Source: Pseudoduganella armeniaca (GTDB lineage Bacteria; Pseudomonadota; Gammaproteobacteria; Burkholderiales; Burkholderiaceae_D). From it: 64,000 bases of DNA. The stretch is taken from NCBI RefSeq assembly GCF_003028855.1, contig NZ_CP028324.1:1612001-1676000 (forward strand), in the 5' to 3' direction. The notes under the pieces were generated by a model. It worked only from the letters and a program-made list of their open reading frames with translations, had not been told where the DNA came from and ran no database searches. A program made the translations under genes and the position numbers. This document shows, piece by piece, positions 7,898 through 17,483 of this stretch; within the stretch, counting starts at the first letter, position 1, and each line of letters starts with the position of its first letter.

Positions 7898-9067
7898 ATG
7901 CTGCTCTGGCTCGCACAGTATCTGCAGGACGACATCGGCGCCTTCCGCGTCTTCAACTTCATCACGTTCCGCGCCGTGTTCGCGACGATCACCGCATTGC
8001 TGATCGGCCTGTTGGCCGGTCCGGCCGTGATCCGCAAGCTGACGGCGATGAAGTACGGCCAGGCCGTCCGTACCGACGGCCCGCAGACGCACCTGAAGAA
8101 GCACGGCACCCCGACGATGGGCGGCGTGCTGCTGCTGATCGCGATCGGCATCTCGACCCTGTTGTGGTGCGACTGGTCGAATCGCCTGATCTGGCCCGTG
8201 ATGGTCGTGACGATCGGCTTCGGCCTGGTGGGCTGGGTGGACGACTACAGGAAAGTCGTACGGCAAGACCCGGAGGGCATGCGCTCGGCCGAGAAATACT
8301 TCTGGCAGTCGCTGGTGGGCGTGGCCGCCGCGCTGTACCTGGCATTCTCGGTATCGGCGCCGACGCCGGCCGAGGTGTTCCGCCTGTTCTTCGCCTGGGT
8401 GCAGTCCGGCTTCTCGATGGACCTGCCGCCCAAGGCCGACCTGATCGTGCCGTTCTTCAAGACGATCAGCTACCCGCTGGGCGTGTGGGGCTTCATCGCG
8501 CTGACCTACTGCGTCATCGTCGGCTCGTCCAACGCCGTCAACTTCACCGACGGCCTGGATGGCCTGGCCATCATGCCGACCGTGATGGTCGGCTCCGCCC
8601 TGGGCCTGTTCGCCTATCTGACCGGCAGCGCCACCTATTCGAAATACCTGTTCATCCCGCACATCCCCGGTGCCGGCGAGTTGATCATCTTCGTTGGCGC
8701 AATGGCCGGCGCGGGCCTGGCCTTCCTCTGGTATAACACGCACCCGGCCCAGGTCTTCATGGGCGACGTGGGCGCGCTCGCGCTGGGCGGCGCGCTGGGC
8801 ACCATCGCCGTCGTCGTGCGCCAGGAGATCGTGCTGTTCATCATGGGCGGCATCTTCGTCGCCGAAACGGTGTCGGTCATCATCCAGGTGGGCTGGTTCA
8901 AATACACCAAGAAGCGCTACGGCGTGGGCCGCCGCGTGTTCCTGATGGCGCCGCTGCACCACCATTTCGAACAGAAGGGCTGGAAGGAGACGCAAGTCGT
9001 CGTGCGCTTCTGGATCATCACGATGATGCTCGTGCTGCTGGGCCTGTCCACATTGAAACTGCGCTGA
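7898..9067 (+). CDS. mraY: Phospho-MurNAc-pentapeptide translocase MraY
   Basis: Integral membrane enzyme that makes lipid I from UDP-MurNAc-pentapeptide and undecaprenyl phosphate. It has 389 residues and about ten hydrophobic helices. Family motifs are clear: NAVNFTDGLDGLA near residue 206 (Mg2+/substrate site) and the histidine-rich PLHHHFE near residue 353. It is tightly packed between murF and murD. Confidence 0.96.
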   Translation: MLLWLAQYLQDDIGAFRVFNFITFRAVFATITALLIGLLAGPAVIRKLTAMKYGQAVRTDGPQTHLKKHGTPTMGGVLLLIAIGISTLLWCDWSNRLIWPVMVVTIGFGLVGWVDDYRKVVRQDPEGMRSAEKYFWQSLVGVAAALYLAFSVSAPTPAEVFRLFFAWVQSGFSMDLPPKADLIVPFFKTISYPLGVWGFIALTYCVIVGSSNAVNFTDGLDGLAIMPTVMVGSALGLFAYLTGSATYSKYLFIPHIPGAGELIIFVGAMAGAGLAFLWYNTHPAQVFMGDVGALALGGALGTIAVVVRQEIVLFIMGGIFVAETVSVIIQVGWFKYTKKRYGVGRRVFLMAPLHHHFEQKGWKETQVVVRFWIITMMLVLLGLSTLKLR

Positions 9068-9074
9068 TCCGACC

Positions 9075-10589
9075 ATGATCTACAACGGCAAAATCGCATT
9101 GGTACTGGGGCTGGGAGAATCCGGCCTGGCGATGGCGCAGTGGCTGGCCCGCTGCGGCGCGCTGCTGCGCGTGGCGGACACGCGCGCCGTGCCGGAACGC
9201 CTGCCCGTGCTGCGCGAAACGCTGCCGGGCACGCAGTTCGTGGCGGGACCGTTCGATGCGAAGCTGCTCGATGGCGTCGATTTCGTCGCCGTCAGCCCGG
9301 GCCTGGCACCGAACCGGGAGCTGGCCGAGATCATGCCGGCCGCGCAGGCGGCCAACATCCCCGTCTGGGGCGAGATCGAGATCTTTGCCCAGGCCCTGGC
9401 CTGGCTGAAGCAAGAGCGCGGCTACGCGCCGAAGGTCATCGCCATCACGGGCACCAACGGCAAGACCACCGTCACGACCTTGACGGGCCAGCTGTGCGAG
9501 CGCGCTGGCCTGACCGTACGCGTGGCCGGCAATATCAGCCCGGCCGCGCTGGATGTGCTGCGCGAGGCGATGGCAGGCATGGATAACGACGTGGAATCCC
9601 TGCCGCAGGCGTGGGTGCTCGAGCTGTCCAGTTTCCAGCTGCACACCACATACAGCCTGCGCGCCGATGCGGCCACCGTGCTGAACGTCACGCAGGACCA
9701 CCTGGACTGGCACGGCACGATGGACGCGTATGCGCACGACAAGGCCCGCATCTTCGGCGCCGATACGGTGCGCGTGCTGAACCGCAACGACGCCGTCACC
9801 TTGCGCATGGCCGATCCGCTTGGTGTCAACGTCACCTTCGGCACCGATGCCCCGGAGGCACCGGGCAGCTTTGGCCTCGTCAACGAACGGGGCGTGTACT
9901 GGCTGGCCACCAGCGAACCGGTGGACGATGCCGAGCCGAAGAAGCGCCGCAAGAACGAGCCCGCGCCGGTGGTCGAGACCTACCTGAAGAAGCTGATGCC
10001 GGCGGACGCGCTGCAGATCCGCGGCACCCACAACGCCTCGAACGCGCTGGCCGCACTGGCGCTGTGCCGCGCCATCGGCCTGCCGTTCGCGCCGCTGCTA
10101 CACGCGCTGCGCGACTACAAAGGGCAGCCGCACCGCGTCGAGCTGGTGGCGGCGATCGACGGCGTCGAATTCTACGACGACAGCAAGGGCACCAATGTGG
10201 GCGCCACCGTAGCGGCCATCGACGGCCTGGGCAAGAGTTTTACCGGTGAAAACCAGAAGCTGGTGCTGATCGCCGGCGGTGACGGCAAGGGCCAGCAGTT
10301 CGAGCCGCTGGCCGGTCCGGTCGCGCGCCACGTGCGCGCCGTGCTGCTGATCGGCCGCGATGCGCCGGCCATCCGCGCCGCGCTGGTTGATACCGGCGTG
10401 CGCCTGGAAGACTGCGCCACGCTGGAGCAGGCGACCAAGCGCGCTGCCGCGCTGGCGCACGGCGGCGATGCGGTGCTGCTGTCACCGGCCTGCGCCAGCC
10501 TGGACATGTTCAAGAATTACGCGCACCGCGCGCAGGTGTTCATCGACACCGTGCGTGAACTGGCGCTGGACGCGGGGCAGGAGATCTGA
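9075..10589 (+). CDS. murD: UDP-MurNAc-L-Ala:D-Glu ligase MurD
   Basis: Cytoplasmic Mur ligase adding D-glutamate. It has 504 residues. The N-terminal nucleotide-binding motif GLGESGLAMA is near residue 14, and the ATP loop ITGTNGKTT contains Lys130. A charged insert around residues 290-310 (EPKKRRKNEPAPV) makes it somewhat longer than the enterobacterial protein. The TGA overlaps the ftsW ATG. Confidence 0.95.
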   Translation: MIYNGKIALVLGLGESGLAMAQWLARCGALLRVADTRAVPERLPVLRETLPGTQFVAGPFDAKLLDGVDFVAVSPGLAPNRELAEIMPAAQAANIPVWGEIEIFAQALAWLKQERGYAPKVIAITGTNGKTTVTTLTGQLCERAGLTVRVAGNISPAALDVLREAMAGMDNDVESLPQAWVLELSSFQLHTTYSLRADAATVLNVTQDHLDWHGTMDAYAHDKARIFGADTVRVLNRNDAVTLRMADPLGVNVTFGTDAPEAPGSFGLVNERGVYWLATSEPVDDAEPKKRRKNEPAPVVETYLKKLMPADALQIRGTHNASNALAALALCRAIGLPFAPLLHALRDYKGQPHRVELVAAIDGVEFYDDSKGTNVGATVAAIDGLGKSFTGENQKLVLIAGGDGKGQQFEPLAGPVARHVRAVLLIGRDAPAIRAALVDTGVRLEDCATLEQATKRAAALAHGGDAVLLSPACASLDMFKNYAHRAQVFIDTVRELALDAGQEI

Positions 10590-11788
10590 TGCAGCTGCCA
10601 TTCAAATTCGCGGGTGGATCGACGGCTTCGCCGATCGATATCCGCGCGCGCCAGTCGCGCATGATGGAATACGACCAGCCGTTGGTGTGGGTCGTGATCC
10701 TGCTCATGCTGCTGGGGATGGTGATGGTGTATTCCGCCTCGATCGCGCTGCCCGATTCGCCCAAGTTCGCCGAGTATACGAACACCTACTTCCTCACCCG
10801 CCAGGCCATCTTCATGGCGATCGCCGCGCTGGCGGCGGCGTTCGTGTTCCGCATTCCCGTCGCCACCTTGCAGAAGGGCGCACCCTACCTGTTCATCGGC
10901 ACACTGGTGCTGCTGGTGCTGGTGCTGATCCCGGGCATCGGCATCGTCGTCAACGGCGGCCGCCGCTGGTTGCCGTTCCGGCTCGGCCAGCCGTCCGAAG
11001 TGATGAAGCTGATCATGGTGCTGTACGCGGCCGACTACACGGTGCGCAAGCAGGAATACATGCACAAGCTGACCAAGGGCTTCCTGCCGATGGCGCTGGC
11101 CGTCAGCTTCGTCGGCTTGCTGCTGCTGCTCGAGCCCGACCTGGGCGCGTTCGGCGTCATCGTCTGCATCGCCATGGGCATCCTGTTCCTGGGCGGCGTC
11201 AACGCGGTGTGGTTCGGCGGCATCGGCGCCATGCTCGTGACGATCTTCGTGACCATCATCGCGCTGTCGAAATTCCGGCGCGACCGCTTCTTCGCCTACC
11301 TCAATCCGTGGGAAGAAGAGAACGCCTTGAACAAGGCCTACCAGCTGACGCACTCGCTGATCGCCTTCGGCCGCGGCGAGCTGTTCGGCGTGGGCCTGGG
11401 CGGCAGCGTCGAGAAGCTGCATTACCTGCCGGAAGCGCATACCGACTTCCTGCTGGCCGTGATCGGCGAAGAGCTGGGCCTGGTCGGCGTACTGGTCGTC
11501 ATCGCGTTGTTCTATTGGATCGTCAAGCGCGCCTTCGACATCGGCCGCCAGGCCATCGCCATCGACCAGACCTTTGCCGGCCTGGTGGCGAAAGGCATCG
11601 GCATCTGGATCGGCGTGCAGTGCTTCATCAACATGGGCGTGAACCTGGGCCTGCTGCCGACCAAGGGCCTGACGTTGCCGCTGATGAGCTATGGCGGCTC
11701 CGGTGTCGTCATCAACTGCGTCGGCCTGGCGATCCTCTTGCGCATCGACTACGAGAACCGCGTGCTGATGCGAGGAGGCCGGGTATGA
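10589..11788 (+). CDS. ftsW: Septal peptidoglycan glycosyltransferase FtsW
   Basis: SEDS-family polytopic membrane protein that polymerises septal glycan from lipid II with FtsI. It has 399 residues with a polar N-terminus of about 30 residues, then nine to ten hydrophobic segments. The SEDS signature PTKGLTLPLMSYGGSG lies near residue 356. Its stop overlaps the murG start in an ATGA. Confidence 0.96.
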   Translation: MQLPFKFAGGSTASPIDIRARQSRMMEYDQPLVWVVILLMLLGMVMVYSASIALPDSPKFAEYTNTYFLTRQAIFMAIAALAAAFVFRIPVATLQKGAPYLFIGTLVLLVLVLIPGIGIVVNGGRRWLPFRLGQPSEVMKLIMVLYAADYTVRKQEYMHKLTKGFLPMALAVSFVGLLLLLEPDLGAFGVIVCIAMGILFLGGVNAVWFGGIGAMLVTIFVTIIALSKFRRDRFFAYLNPWEEENALNKAYQLTHSLIAFGRGELFGVGLGGSVEKLHYLPEAHTDFLLAVIGEELGLVGVLVVIALFYWIVKRAFDIGRQAIAIDQTFAGLVAKGIGIWIGVQCFINMGVNLGLLPTKGLTLPLMSYGGSGVVINCVGLAILLRIDYENRVLMRGGRV

Positions 11789-12855
11789 CGAAGCGGCTGA
11801 TGATCATGGCGGCCGGTACCGGCGGCCACATCTTCCCCGGCCTGGCGATCGCGCAGACCATGCGCGCGCGCGGCTGGGAAGTCACGTGGCTGGGCACGTC
11901 GCACGGCATGGAGCAGGAGCTGGTACCCAAGCAGGGCGTGACGCTGGACGCGATCCATTTCAGCGGCATGCGCGGCAAGGGCCTGGGGCATACGGTGTCC
12001 GGCGCGTTCAAGATGGTGAAGGCGTTCGCCGACTGCTTCGGCTACATCGGCCGCAGGAAGCCCGACGTGGTGCTGGGCATGGGCGGCTACGTCACGGTGC
12101 CGGGCGGGATGATGGCCAAGCTGCGCGGCGTGCCGCTGGTGCTGGTCAATGCCGACGCGGCGCTGCTGCTGTCGAACAAGACCCTGGCACCGGTGGCGGC
12201 GCGCGTCTGCTTCGGTTTCCCGGCCGATTTCGGCAGCGCTGCCGCCAAGGCGACGGTGACGGGCAACCCGGTACGGCGCGAGATCCTCGGCCTGCCGGCA
12301 CCCGCCCAGCGTTTCGTCGGCCGCGCGGGTCCGCTGCGCGTCCTGGTGGTGGGCGGCAGCCTGGGCGCGAAAGCGCTGAACGACGCGCTGCCGGCCGGGC
12401 TGGCCCTGCTGCCCGAAGGCGAGCGGCCGCTGGTCACGCACCAGTCGGGCAAGAAGAACATCGACGCGCTGCGCGCGGCGTATGTGCAAGCGGGCGTGGC
12501 GGCCAACGTGGTCGATTTCATCGACGACATGGCCGGCGAGTATGCGCGGGCGGACGTGGTGATCTGCCGCGCCGGCGCGATCACCGTGTCGGAACTGACC
12601 GCGGCGGGTGTCGCCAGCGTGCTGGTGCCACTGGTCGCCTCCACCACCAGCCACCAGCGCGACAACGCGCGTTGGATGGAAAGCAAGCAGGCGTCGATCC
12701 ACCTGCCGCAAACGGAGCTGTCGGCACAAAAGGTGGCCGAGCTGCTGCGCGGCCTGACGCGCGCCGAGTGCGAACGGATGGCGGTAGCGGCCCACGCGGT
12801 CGGCAAGCGCGACGCGAACGACGCGATCGCAACGGTATTAGAGCAACTGGCATAA
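11785..12855 (+). CDS. murG: Lipid II synthase MurG (GlcNAc transferase)
   Basis: Membrane-associated GT-B glycosyltransferase that converts lipid I to lipid II. The ATG at 11785 gives 356 residues, overlaps ftsW by four bases and has a strong GAGGAGG site at 11773-11778. Longer upstream frames run through ftsW and are rejected. The N-terminal GTGGHIFPG loop is at residues 11-19 and the acceptor-side motif MGGYVTVPGG is near residue 97. Confidence 0.96.
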   Translation: MTKRLMIMAAGTGGHIFPGLAIAQTMRARGWEVTWLGTSHGMEQELVPKQGVTLDAIHFSGMRGKGLGHTVSGAFKMVKAFADCFGYIGRRKPDVVLGMGGYVTVPGGMMAKLRGVPLVLVNADAALLLSNKTLAPVAARVCFGFPADFGSAAAKATVTGNPVRREILGLPAPAQRFVGRAGPLRVLVVGGSLGAKALNDALPAGLALLPEGERPLVTHQSGKKNIDALRAAYVQAGVAANVVDFIDDMAGEYARADVVICRAGAITVSELTAAGVASVLVPLVASTTSHQRDNARWMESKQASIHLPQTELSAQKVAELLRGLTRAECERMAVAAHAVGKRDANDAIATVLEQLA

Positions 12856-12862
12856 GAAGAAT

Positions 12863-14257
12863 ATGAAGCATAAAGTCAAGAACATTCACTTCGTCGGCAT
12901 CGGCGGCAGCGGCATGAGCGGCATCGCCGAGGTGCTGGTCACGCTGGGCTATCACGTGTCCGGCTCGGACCTGGGCAGCAATGCGGTCACGCAGCGCCTG
13001 GCCGACATGGGCGCCACCGTGCACCAGGGCCACGCGGCCGAATTCATCGGCGACGCCGATGCCGTCGTCACGTCGACCGCCGTCAAGGCCGACAATCCGG
13101 AGGTGCTGGAAGCGCGCCGCCGCAAGATCCCGGTCGTGCCGCGCGCCGTCATGCTGGGTGAGCTGATGCGCCTGAAGCGCGGCATCGCCATCGCCGGCAC
13201 GCACGGCAAGACCACGACGACCTCGCTGGTCGCTTCCGTGCTGTACAAGGGCGGCCTCGATCCGACCTTCGTGATCGGCGGGCGCCTGACCGCGGCCGGC
13301 GCCAATGCCAAGCTGGGTTCCGGCGAATACCTGGTGGCGGAAGCGGACGAATCGGATGCGTCGTTCCTGAACCTGGCGCCGATGATCGAGGTGATCACCA
13401 ATATCGACGCCGACCACATGGAGACGTACGAGCACGACTTCGAGAAGCTCAAGGCCGCGTTCGTGCACTTTACGCACCGCCTGCCGTTCTACGGCCGCGC
13501 GATGCTGTGCGTGGACGATCCGCACGTGCGCAGCATCCTGCCGCAGGTGACCAAGCCGGTGACGACCTACGGCTTCGCGGAAGACGCCGAGGTGCGCGCC
13601 ATCAATGCGCGCGCCGTCGGTACGCAGATGCATTTCACGGTGCAGCAGGAAGGCTATCCGGACACCGACTTCGTGCTGAACCAGCCCGGCATGCACAATG
13701 TGCAGAACGCCTGCTCGGCCATCGCCATCGCGCGCGAGATCGGCATCGAGGACAAGGATACGCAGGCCGGCCTGGCCGAATTCGCCGGCGTGGGCCGCCG
13801 CTTCACCAAGTATGGCGACGTGACGGCCCCCAACGGTGCCACGTTCGCGCTGGTGGACGACTTCGGCCACCATCCGGTCGAAACGGAAGTGACCCTGGCC
13901 GCGGCCCGCGCTGCCTATCCCGGCCGGCGCATCGTGCTGGCCTTCCAGCCGCACCGCTACAGCCGCACGCGCGACCTGTTCGAGGACTTCGTCAAGGTGC
14001 TCTCGAAAGTCGACATGCTGGTGCTGGTGGACGTGTACCCGGCCGGCGAGGCACCGATCGTGGGTGCCGACGGCCGCGCGCTGGTGCGCGCGATCCGCGC
14101 CCGGGGCAAGACCGAACCGGTGTTCGTCGAGACCATCGCCGACCTGCCGGAAGCGGTCATGAACGTGGTGCGCGACGGCGACGTCGTGCTGACGATGGGG
14201 GCGGGCGCGATCGGCGGCGTGCCGGCCAAACTGGTCAACTACCAACCGAACAACTGA
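12863..14257 (+). CDS. murC: UDP-MurNAc:L-Ala ligase MurC
   Basis: First Mur ligase, adding L-alanine to UDP-MurNAc. It has 464 residues. The N-terminal Rossmann motif GIGGSGMSGIAE is near residue 12, and the ATP loop IAGTHGKTTTT contains Lys116. The usual betaproteobacterial gene murB is not between murC and ddlB. Confidence 0.96.
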   Translation: MKHKVKNIHFVGIGGSGMSGIAEVLVTLGYHVSGSDLGSNAVTQRLADMGATVHQGHAAEFIGDADAVVTSTAVKADNPEVLEARRRKIPVVPRAVMLGELMRLKRGIAIAGTHGKTTTTSLVASVLYKGGLDPTFVIGGRLTAAGANAKLGSGEYLVAEADESDASFLNLAPMIEVITNIDADHMETYEHDFEKLKAAFVHFTHRLPFYGRAMLCVDDPHVRSILPQVTKPVTTYGFAEDAEVRAINARAVGTQMHFTVQQEGYPDTDFVLNQPGMHNVQNACSAIAIAREIGIEDKDTQAGLAEFAGVGRRFTKYGDVTAPNGATFALVDDFGHHPVETEVTLAAARAAYPGRRIVLAFQPHRYSRTRDLFEDFVKVLSKVDMLVLVDVYPAGEAPIVGADGRALVRAIRARGKTEPVFVETIADLPEAVMNVVRDGDVVLTMGAGAIGGVPAKLVNYQPNN

Positions 14258-14266
14258 GGCACGCAG

Positions 14267-15229
14267 ATGACGACTCTCACTCAAGACGAAATTCGCGCAC
14301 TGGGCAAGGTCGGCGTGCTGCTGGGCGGCCGCTCGGCCGAGCGCGACGTCTCCATCATGTCCGGCACCGGCGTGCTGCAGGCCCTGCAGAGCCAGGGCAT
14401 CGACGCGCACGGCTTCGATACCGGCACGCGTTCGCTGGCCGAGCTGGCGGCCGAGAAGTTCGACCGCGTGTTCATCGCGCTGCATGGCCGCTACGGCGAG
14501 GACGGCACGCTGCAGGGCGCGCTCGAGCTGCTGGGCATTCCGTACACGGGCAGCGGCGTGATGACGAGCGCCATCGCGATGGACAAGATCACGACCAAGA
14601 TCCTGTGGCTGAAGGAAGGCATTCCCACGCCGGCGTATGCCGTGCTGCAGGCGGACTCCGACCTGAACGCGGTCGCCGCCCACCTGGGTCTGCCGCTGAT
14701 CGTCAAGCCGCCGCATGAGGGCTCGTCGATCGGCTTCTCGAAGGTGACGGCACTGGCCGACTTCCAGGCCGCCTACGACAAGTGCGCGCCGCTGGACGAC
14801 TCGGTGCTGGCCGAATCGTTCGTCCAGGGTCGCGAGTTCACCGTGGCCGTGCTGGGCACGGGCGCCGATGCGCGTGCGTTGCCGGTGGTGGAAATCGTGG
14901 CGCCGGAAGGCGACTACGACTACCAGAACAAGTACTTCACCGATGTGACGCAGTATTTCTGCCCGCCGCAGCTGGACCAGGCGACCCAGGCCGAGATGCA
15001 GCGCCTGGCCGTGCAGGCCTACCGCACGCTCGGTTGCGAGGGCTGGGGCCGCGTCGACGTGCTGCTGCGCGCCGAGGACAACCGGCCGTTCCTGCTCGAG
15101 GTGAACACCTCGCCCGGCATGACGAGCCACTCGCTGGTGCCGATGGCGGCACGCGCCGTGGGCATGTCGTATGAAGAGCTGTGCGTGGCGATCCTGCGCA
15201 CCGCGCGCCTGAAGAACGCCAGGAACTGA
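14267..15229 (+). CDS. ddlB: D-alanine:D-alanine ligase
   Basis: ATP-grasp enzyme making the D-Ala-D-Ala used by MurF. It has 320 residues. GGRSAERDVS (about residues 19-28) is the N-terminal Ddl motif, and EVNTSPGMTSHS near residue 280 is the metal/ATP-binding block. A Y in the KYFTDVTQYFCP loop (about residue 223) fits a D-Ala rather than D-lactate enzyme, although this is judged by eye. Confidence 0.95.
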   Translation: MTTLTQDEIRALGKVGVLLGGRSAERDVSIMSGTGVLQALQSQGIDAHGFDTGTRSLAELAAEKFDRVFIALHGRYGEDGTLQGALELLGIPYTGSGVMTSAIAMDKITTKILWLKEGIPTPAYAVLQADSDLNAVAAHLGLPLIVKPPHEGSSIGFSKVTALADFQAAYDKCAPLDDSVLAESFVQGREFTVAVLGTGADARALPVVEIVAPEGDYDYQNKYFTDVTQYFCPPQLDQATQAEMQRLAVQAYRTLGCEGWGRVDVLLRAEDNRPFLLEVNTSPGMTSHSLVPMAARAVGMSYEELCVAILRTARLKNARN

Positions 15230-15237
15230 GAGCGACG

Positions 15238-16002
15238 ATGTGGCATGACGCGAAGGCCCTGAATGCAACCGCCAACGGCATTTTCGCCGTGGTGGTGGGC
15301 GCTTGCGTTGCCGCGGGCGTGTGGTGGGTCGCGCACCGTCCTGTATTCGATTTGCGCACTATCCGCGTTGAGTCCATGGACCGTGCCGAGCTGCGCCATG
15401 TGAACCTGCTGACCTTGAAGAACGGTACGCAGGGGCGCATCGCCGGGAACTTCTTCACGGCCAACCTGGACGCGGTGCGCCAGGTGTTCGAGGCGGTGCC
15501 GTGGGTACGGCGCGCCACGGTGCGGCGCGAATGGCCGGACCAGCTGATCGTGGAAGTGGAAGAGCACGAGGCGCTCGGCACCTGGGGCGAGGATGGCCGC
15601 CTGCTGTCGGTCAAGGGCGACGTGTTTACCGCCAACCTGGCCGAGGCGGAAGAGGACCATGAACTGCCGCAGTTCTCCGGACCGGAGGGCAGCGAGAAGG
15701 AAGTGCTGACGCGCTACGGCGAACTGCGCAAGTGGTTCGCTCCGGTGCAGCTGGTGCCGCAGGGGCTGGCGCTGTCGAGCCGCTACGCGTGGACGGTCAC
15801 GCTCGATAACGGCATGAGCGTGGCGCTGGGACGCGAGCAGACCCCGACCACCTTGCGCGAACGCGTGCAGCGCCTGGTCGGCATCTGGCCCCAGCTGGCC
15901 AGCCGGGTGCAGAACATCGAGAACATCGACATGCGCTACCAGAACGGTCTGGCGCTGTCGGCGACGGGACTCAAGATACCGGCCGAGAAGCCGCGCAGGT
16001 AG
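15238..16002 (+). CDS. ftsQ: Cell division protein FtsQ
   Basis: Bitopic divisome protein that recruits FtsB/FtsL. The ATG at 15238, 8 bases after ddlB, gives 254 residues; an upstream in-frame start lies inside ddlB and is not used. The protein has a short cytoplasmic tail, one transmembrane helix (about residues 13-34), a POTRA domain (about 40-110) and the FtsQ beta domain. The sequence VPWVRRATVRREWPDQL near residue 89 is typical of the POTRA/beta junction. Confidence 0.94.
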   Translation: MWHDAKALNATANGIFAVVVGACVAAGVWWVAHRPVFDLRTIRVESMDRAELRHVNLLTLKNGTQGRIAGNFFTANLDAVRQVFEAVPWVRRATVRREWPDQLIVEVEEHEALGTWGEDGRLLSVKGDVFTANLAEAEEDHELPQFSGPEGSEKEVLTRYGELRKWFAPVQLVPQGLALSSRYAWTVTLDNGMSVALGREQTPTTLRERVQRLVGIWPQLASRVQNIENIDMRYQNGLALSATGLKIPAEKPRR

Positions 16003-16091
16003 CTGTAAGACTTGACAGTAAAACCACAACAGACAAAGCAAAGCAAGCCGCACGGCGGCAGCAACGACGAAAAGAACAGCAGGCAAAACAG

Positions 16092-17324
16092 ATGACAAAA
16101 GACGCGAAAAACCTGATCGTCGGCCTCGACATCGGCACCTCCAAGGTGGTGGCGGTCGTGGCCGAGGTGATGGGCGATGGACGCCACGAAGTGATCGGGC
16201 TGGGTCAGCACGAATCGAAGGGCCTCAAAAAAGGCGTGGTGGTGAACATCGAAGCGACCGTGGAATCCATCCAGCGCGCCCTCGAGGAAGCGGAGCTGAT
16301 GGCCGACTGCAAGATCCGCAATGTGTACGCCGGGATCGCGGGCAGCCATATCCGCAGCTTCAACTCGAGCGGCATGGTGGCCATCAAGGAAAAGGAAGTC
16401 ACGGCGACGGACGTGGCGCGCGTCATCGAAACGGCGAAGGCGGTTAATATCCCGACCGACCAGCAACTGCTTCATACCGTGCCGCAGGAATTCATCGTCG
16501 ACAGCCAGGAAGACGTGCGCGAGCCGATCGGCATGAGCGGCATCCGCCTGGAAGTGAAAGTCCACATCGTGACCGGCGCCGTCAGCGCCGTGCAGAACAT
16601 CGTCAAGTGCGTGCGCCGCTGCGGGCTCGAGGTCTCCGACCTGATCCTGCAGCCGATGGCATCGGCCGACGCCGTGCTGACGCCGGACGAAAAAGAATTG
16701 GGTGTAGTGCTGATCGATATCGGCGGCGGCACCACCGACGTTGCAGTGTTCTCGGACGGCGCGATCCGCCATACGGCAGTGATCCCTATCGCCGGTGACC
16801 AGATCACCAACGACATCGCAATGGCCTTGCGGACCCCCACGGCGGAAGCGGAAGAAATCAAGATCCGTTACGGCGTGGCCAAGCAGGTGCTGGCAGATCC
16901 GGGGGAACACCTGGAAGTGCCGGGCCTGGGCGACCGCGGCCCCCGCAACCTCTCCCGCCAGGCGCTGGCTGCCGTCATCGAGCCGCGCGTGGAGGAACTG
17001 TTCGCCATGGTGCACCAGGTCGTGCGCGAGTCCGGCTACGAGGGCGTGCTCTCGTCCGGCATCGTGCTGACCGGCGGCACCTCGATCATGCCTGGCATGG
17101 TCGAGATGGCGGAGGATATCTTCCTGAAGCCGGCGCGCATGGGGACGCCGGATTATCGCGGCCAGCTGGCCGACGTGGTGCGCAGCCCCCGCTACGCCAC
17201 CGTGCTCGGCCTGCTGCTGGAAGCGAAGAAGCAGTATCTGCGCGGGCATATCGTGACGCGCCAGGACGGGTCAGTGAAGGCGGTGTGGCAGCGCATGAAG
17301 GAGTGGTTCCTGGGGAACTTTTAA
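16092..17324 (+). CDS. ftsA: Cell division protein FtsA
   Basis: Actin-like ATPase that tethers FtsZ to the membrane. It has 410 residues. Nucleotide-binding blocks include VGLDIGTSKVVA at the N-terminus and LIDIGGGTTDVAVF near residue 205. The C-terminus ends in an amphipathic membrane-targeting helix (QRMKEWFLGNF). The 89-base gap before it contains a consensus -35 TTGACA (16012-16017) without a good -10, so a weak internal promoter is possible but unproven. Confidence 0.96.
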   Translation: MTKDAKNLIVGLDIGTSKVVAVVAEVMGDGRHEVIGLGQHESKGLKKGVVVNIEATVESIQRALEEAELMADCKIRNVYAGIAGSHIRSFNSSGMVAIKEKEVTATDVARVIETAKAVNIPTDQQLLHTVPQEFIVDSQEDVREPIGMSGIRLEVKVHIVTGAVSAVQNIVKCVRRCGLEVSDLILQPMASADAVLTPDEKELGVVLIDIGGGTTDVAVFSDGAIRHTAVIPIAGDQITNDIAMALRTPTAEAEEIKIRYGVAKQVLADPGEHLEVPGLGDRGPRNLSRQALAAVIEPRVEELFAMVHQVVRESGYEGVLSSGIVLTGGTSIMPGMVEMAEDIFLKPARMGTPDYRGQLADVVRSPRYATVLGLLLEAKKQYLRGHIVTRQDGSVKAVWQRMKEWFLGNF

Positions 17325-17483
17325 TAAGGCGGCGCGCCGTGCGAGCGGCGCAGCCTGCCGGGACGGTACAAGATTTCAGGTTTTTGGGTTTTCTCATTCA
17401 ACTATTTTTGCGCTGTTCAGTCGCCAGTTCTCCTACCGATATGAGGCCTGGCGCTTGAAACCGCATTCTTTTAGGAGCACATC

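Noticed and set aside
10360..11784. Long upstream extension of the murG frame
   Set aside because: It runs through ftsW in another frame. The ATG at 11785 has a strong ribosome site and gives the standard MurG length.
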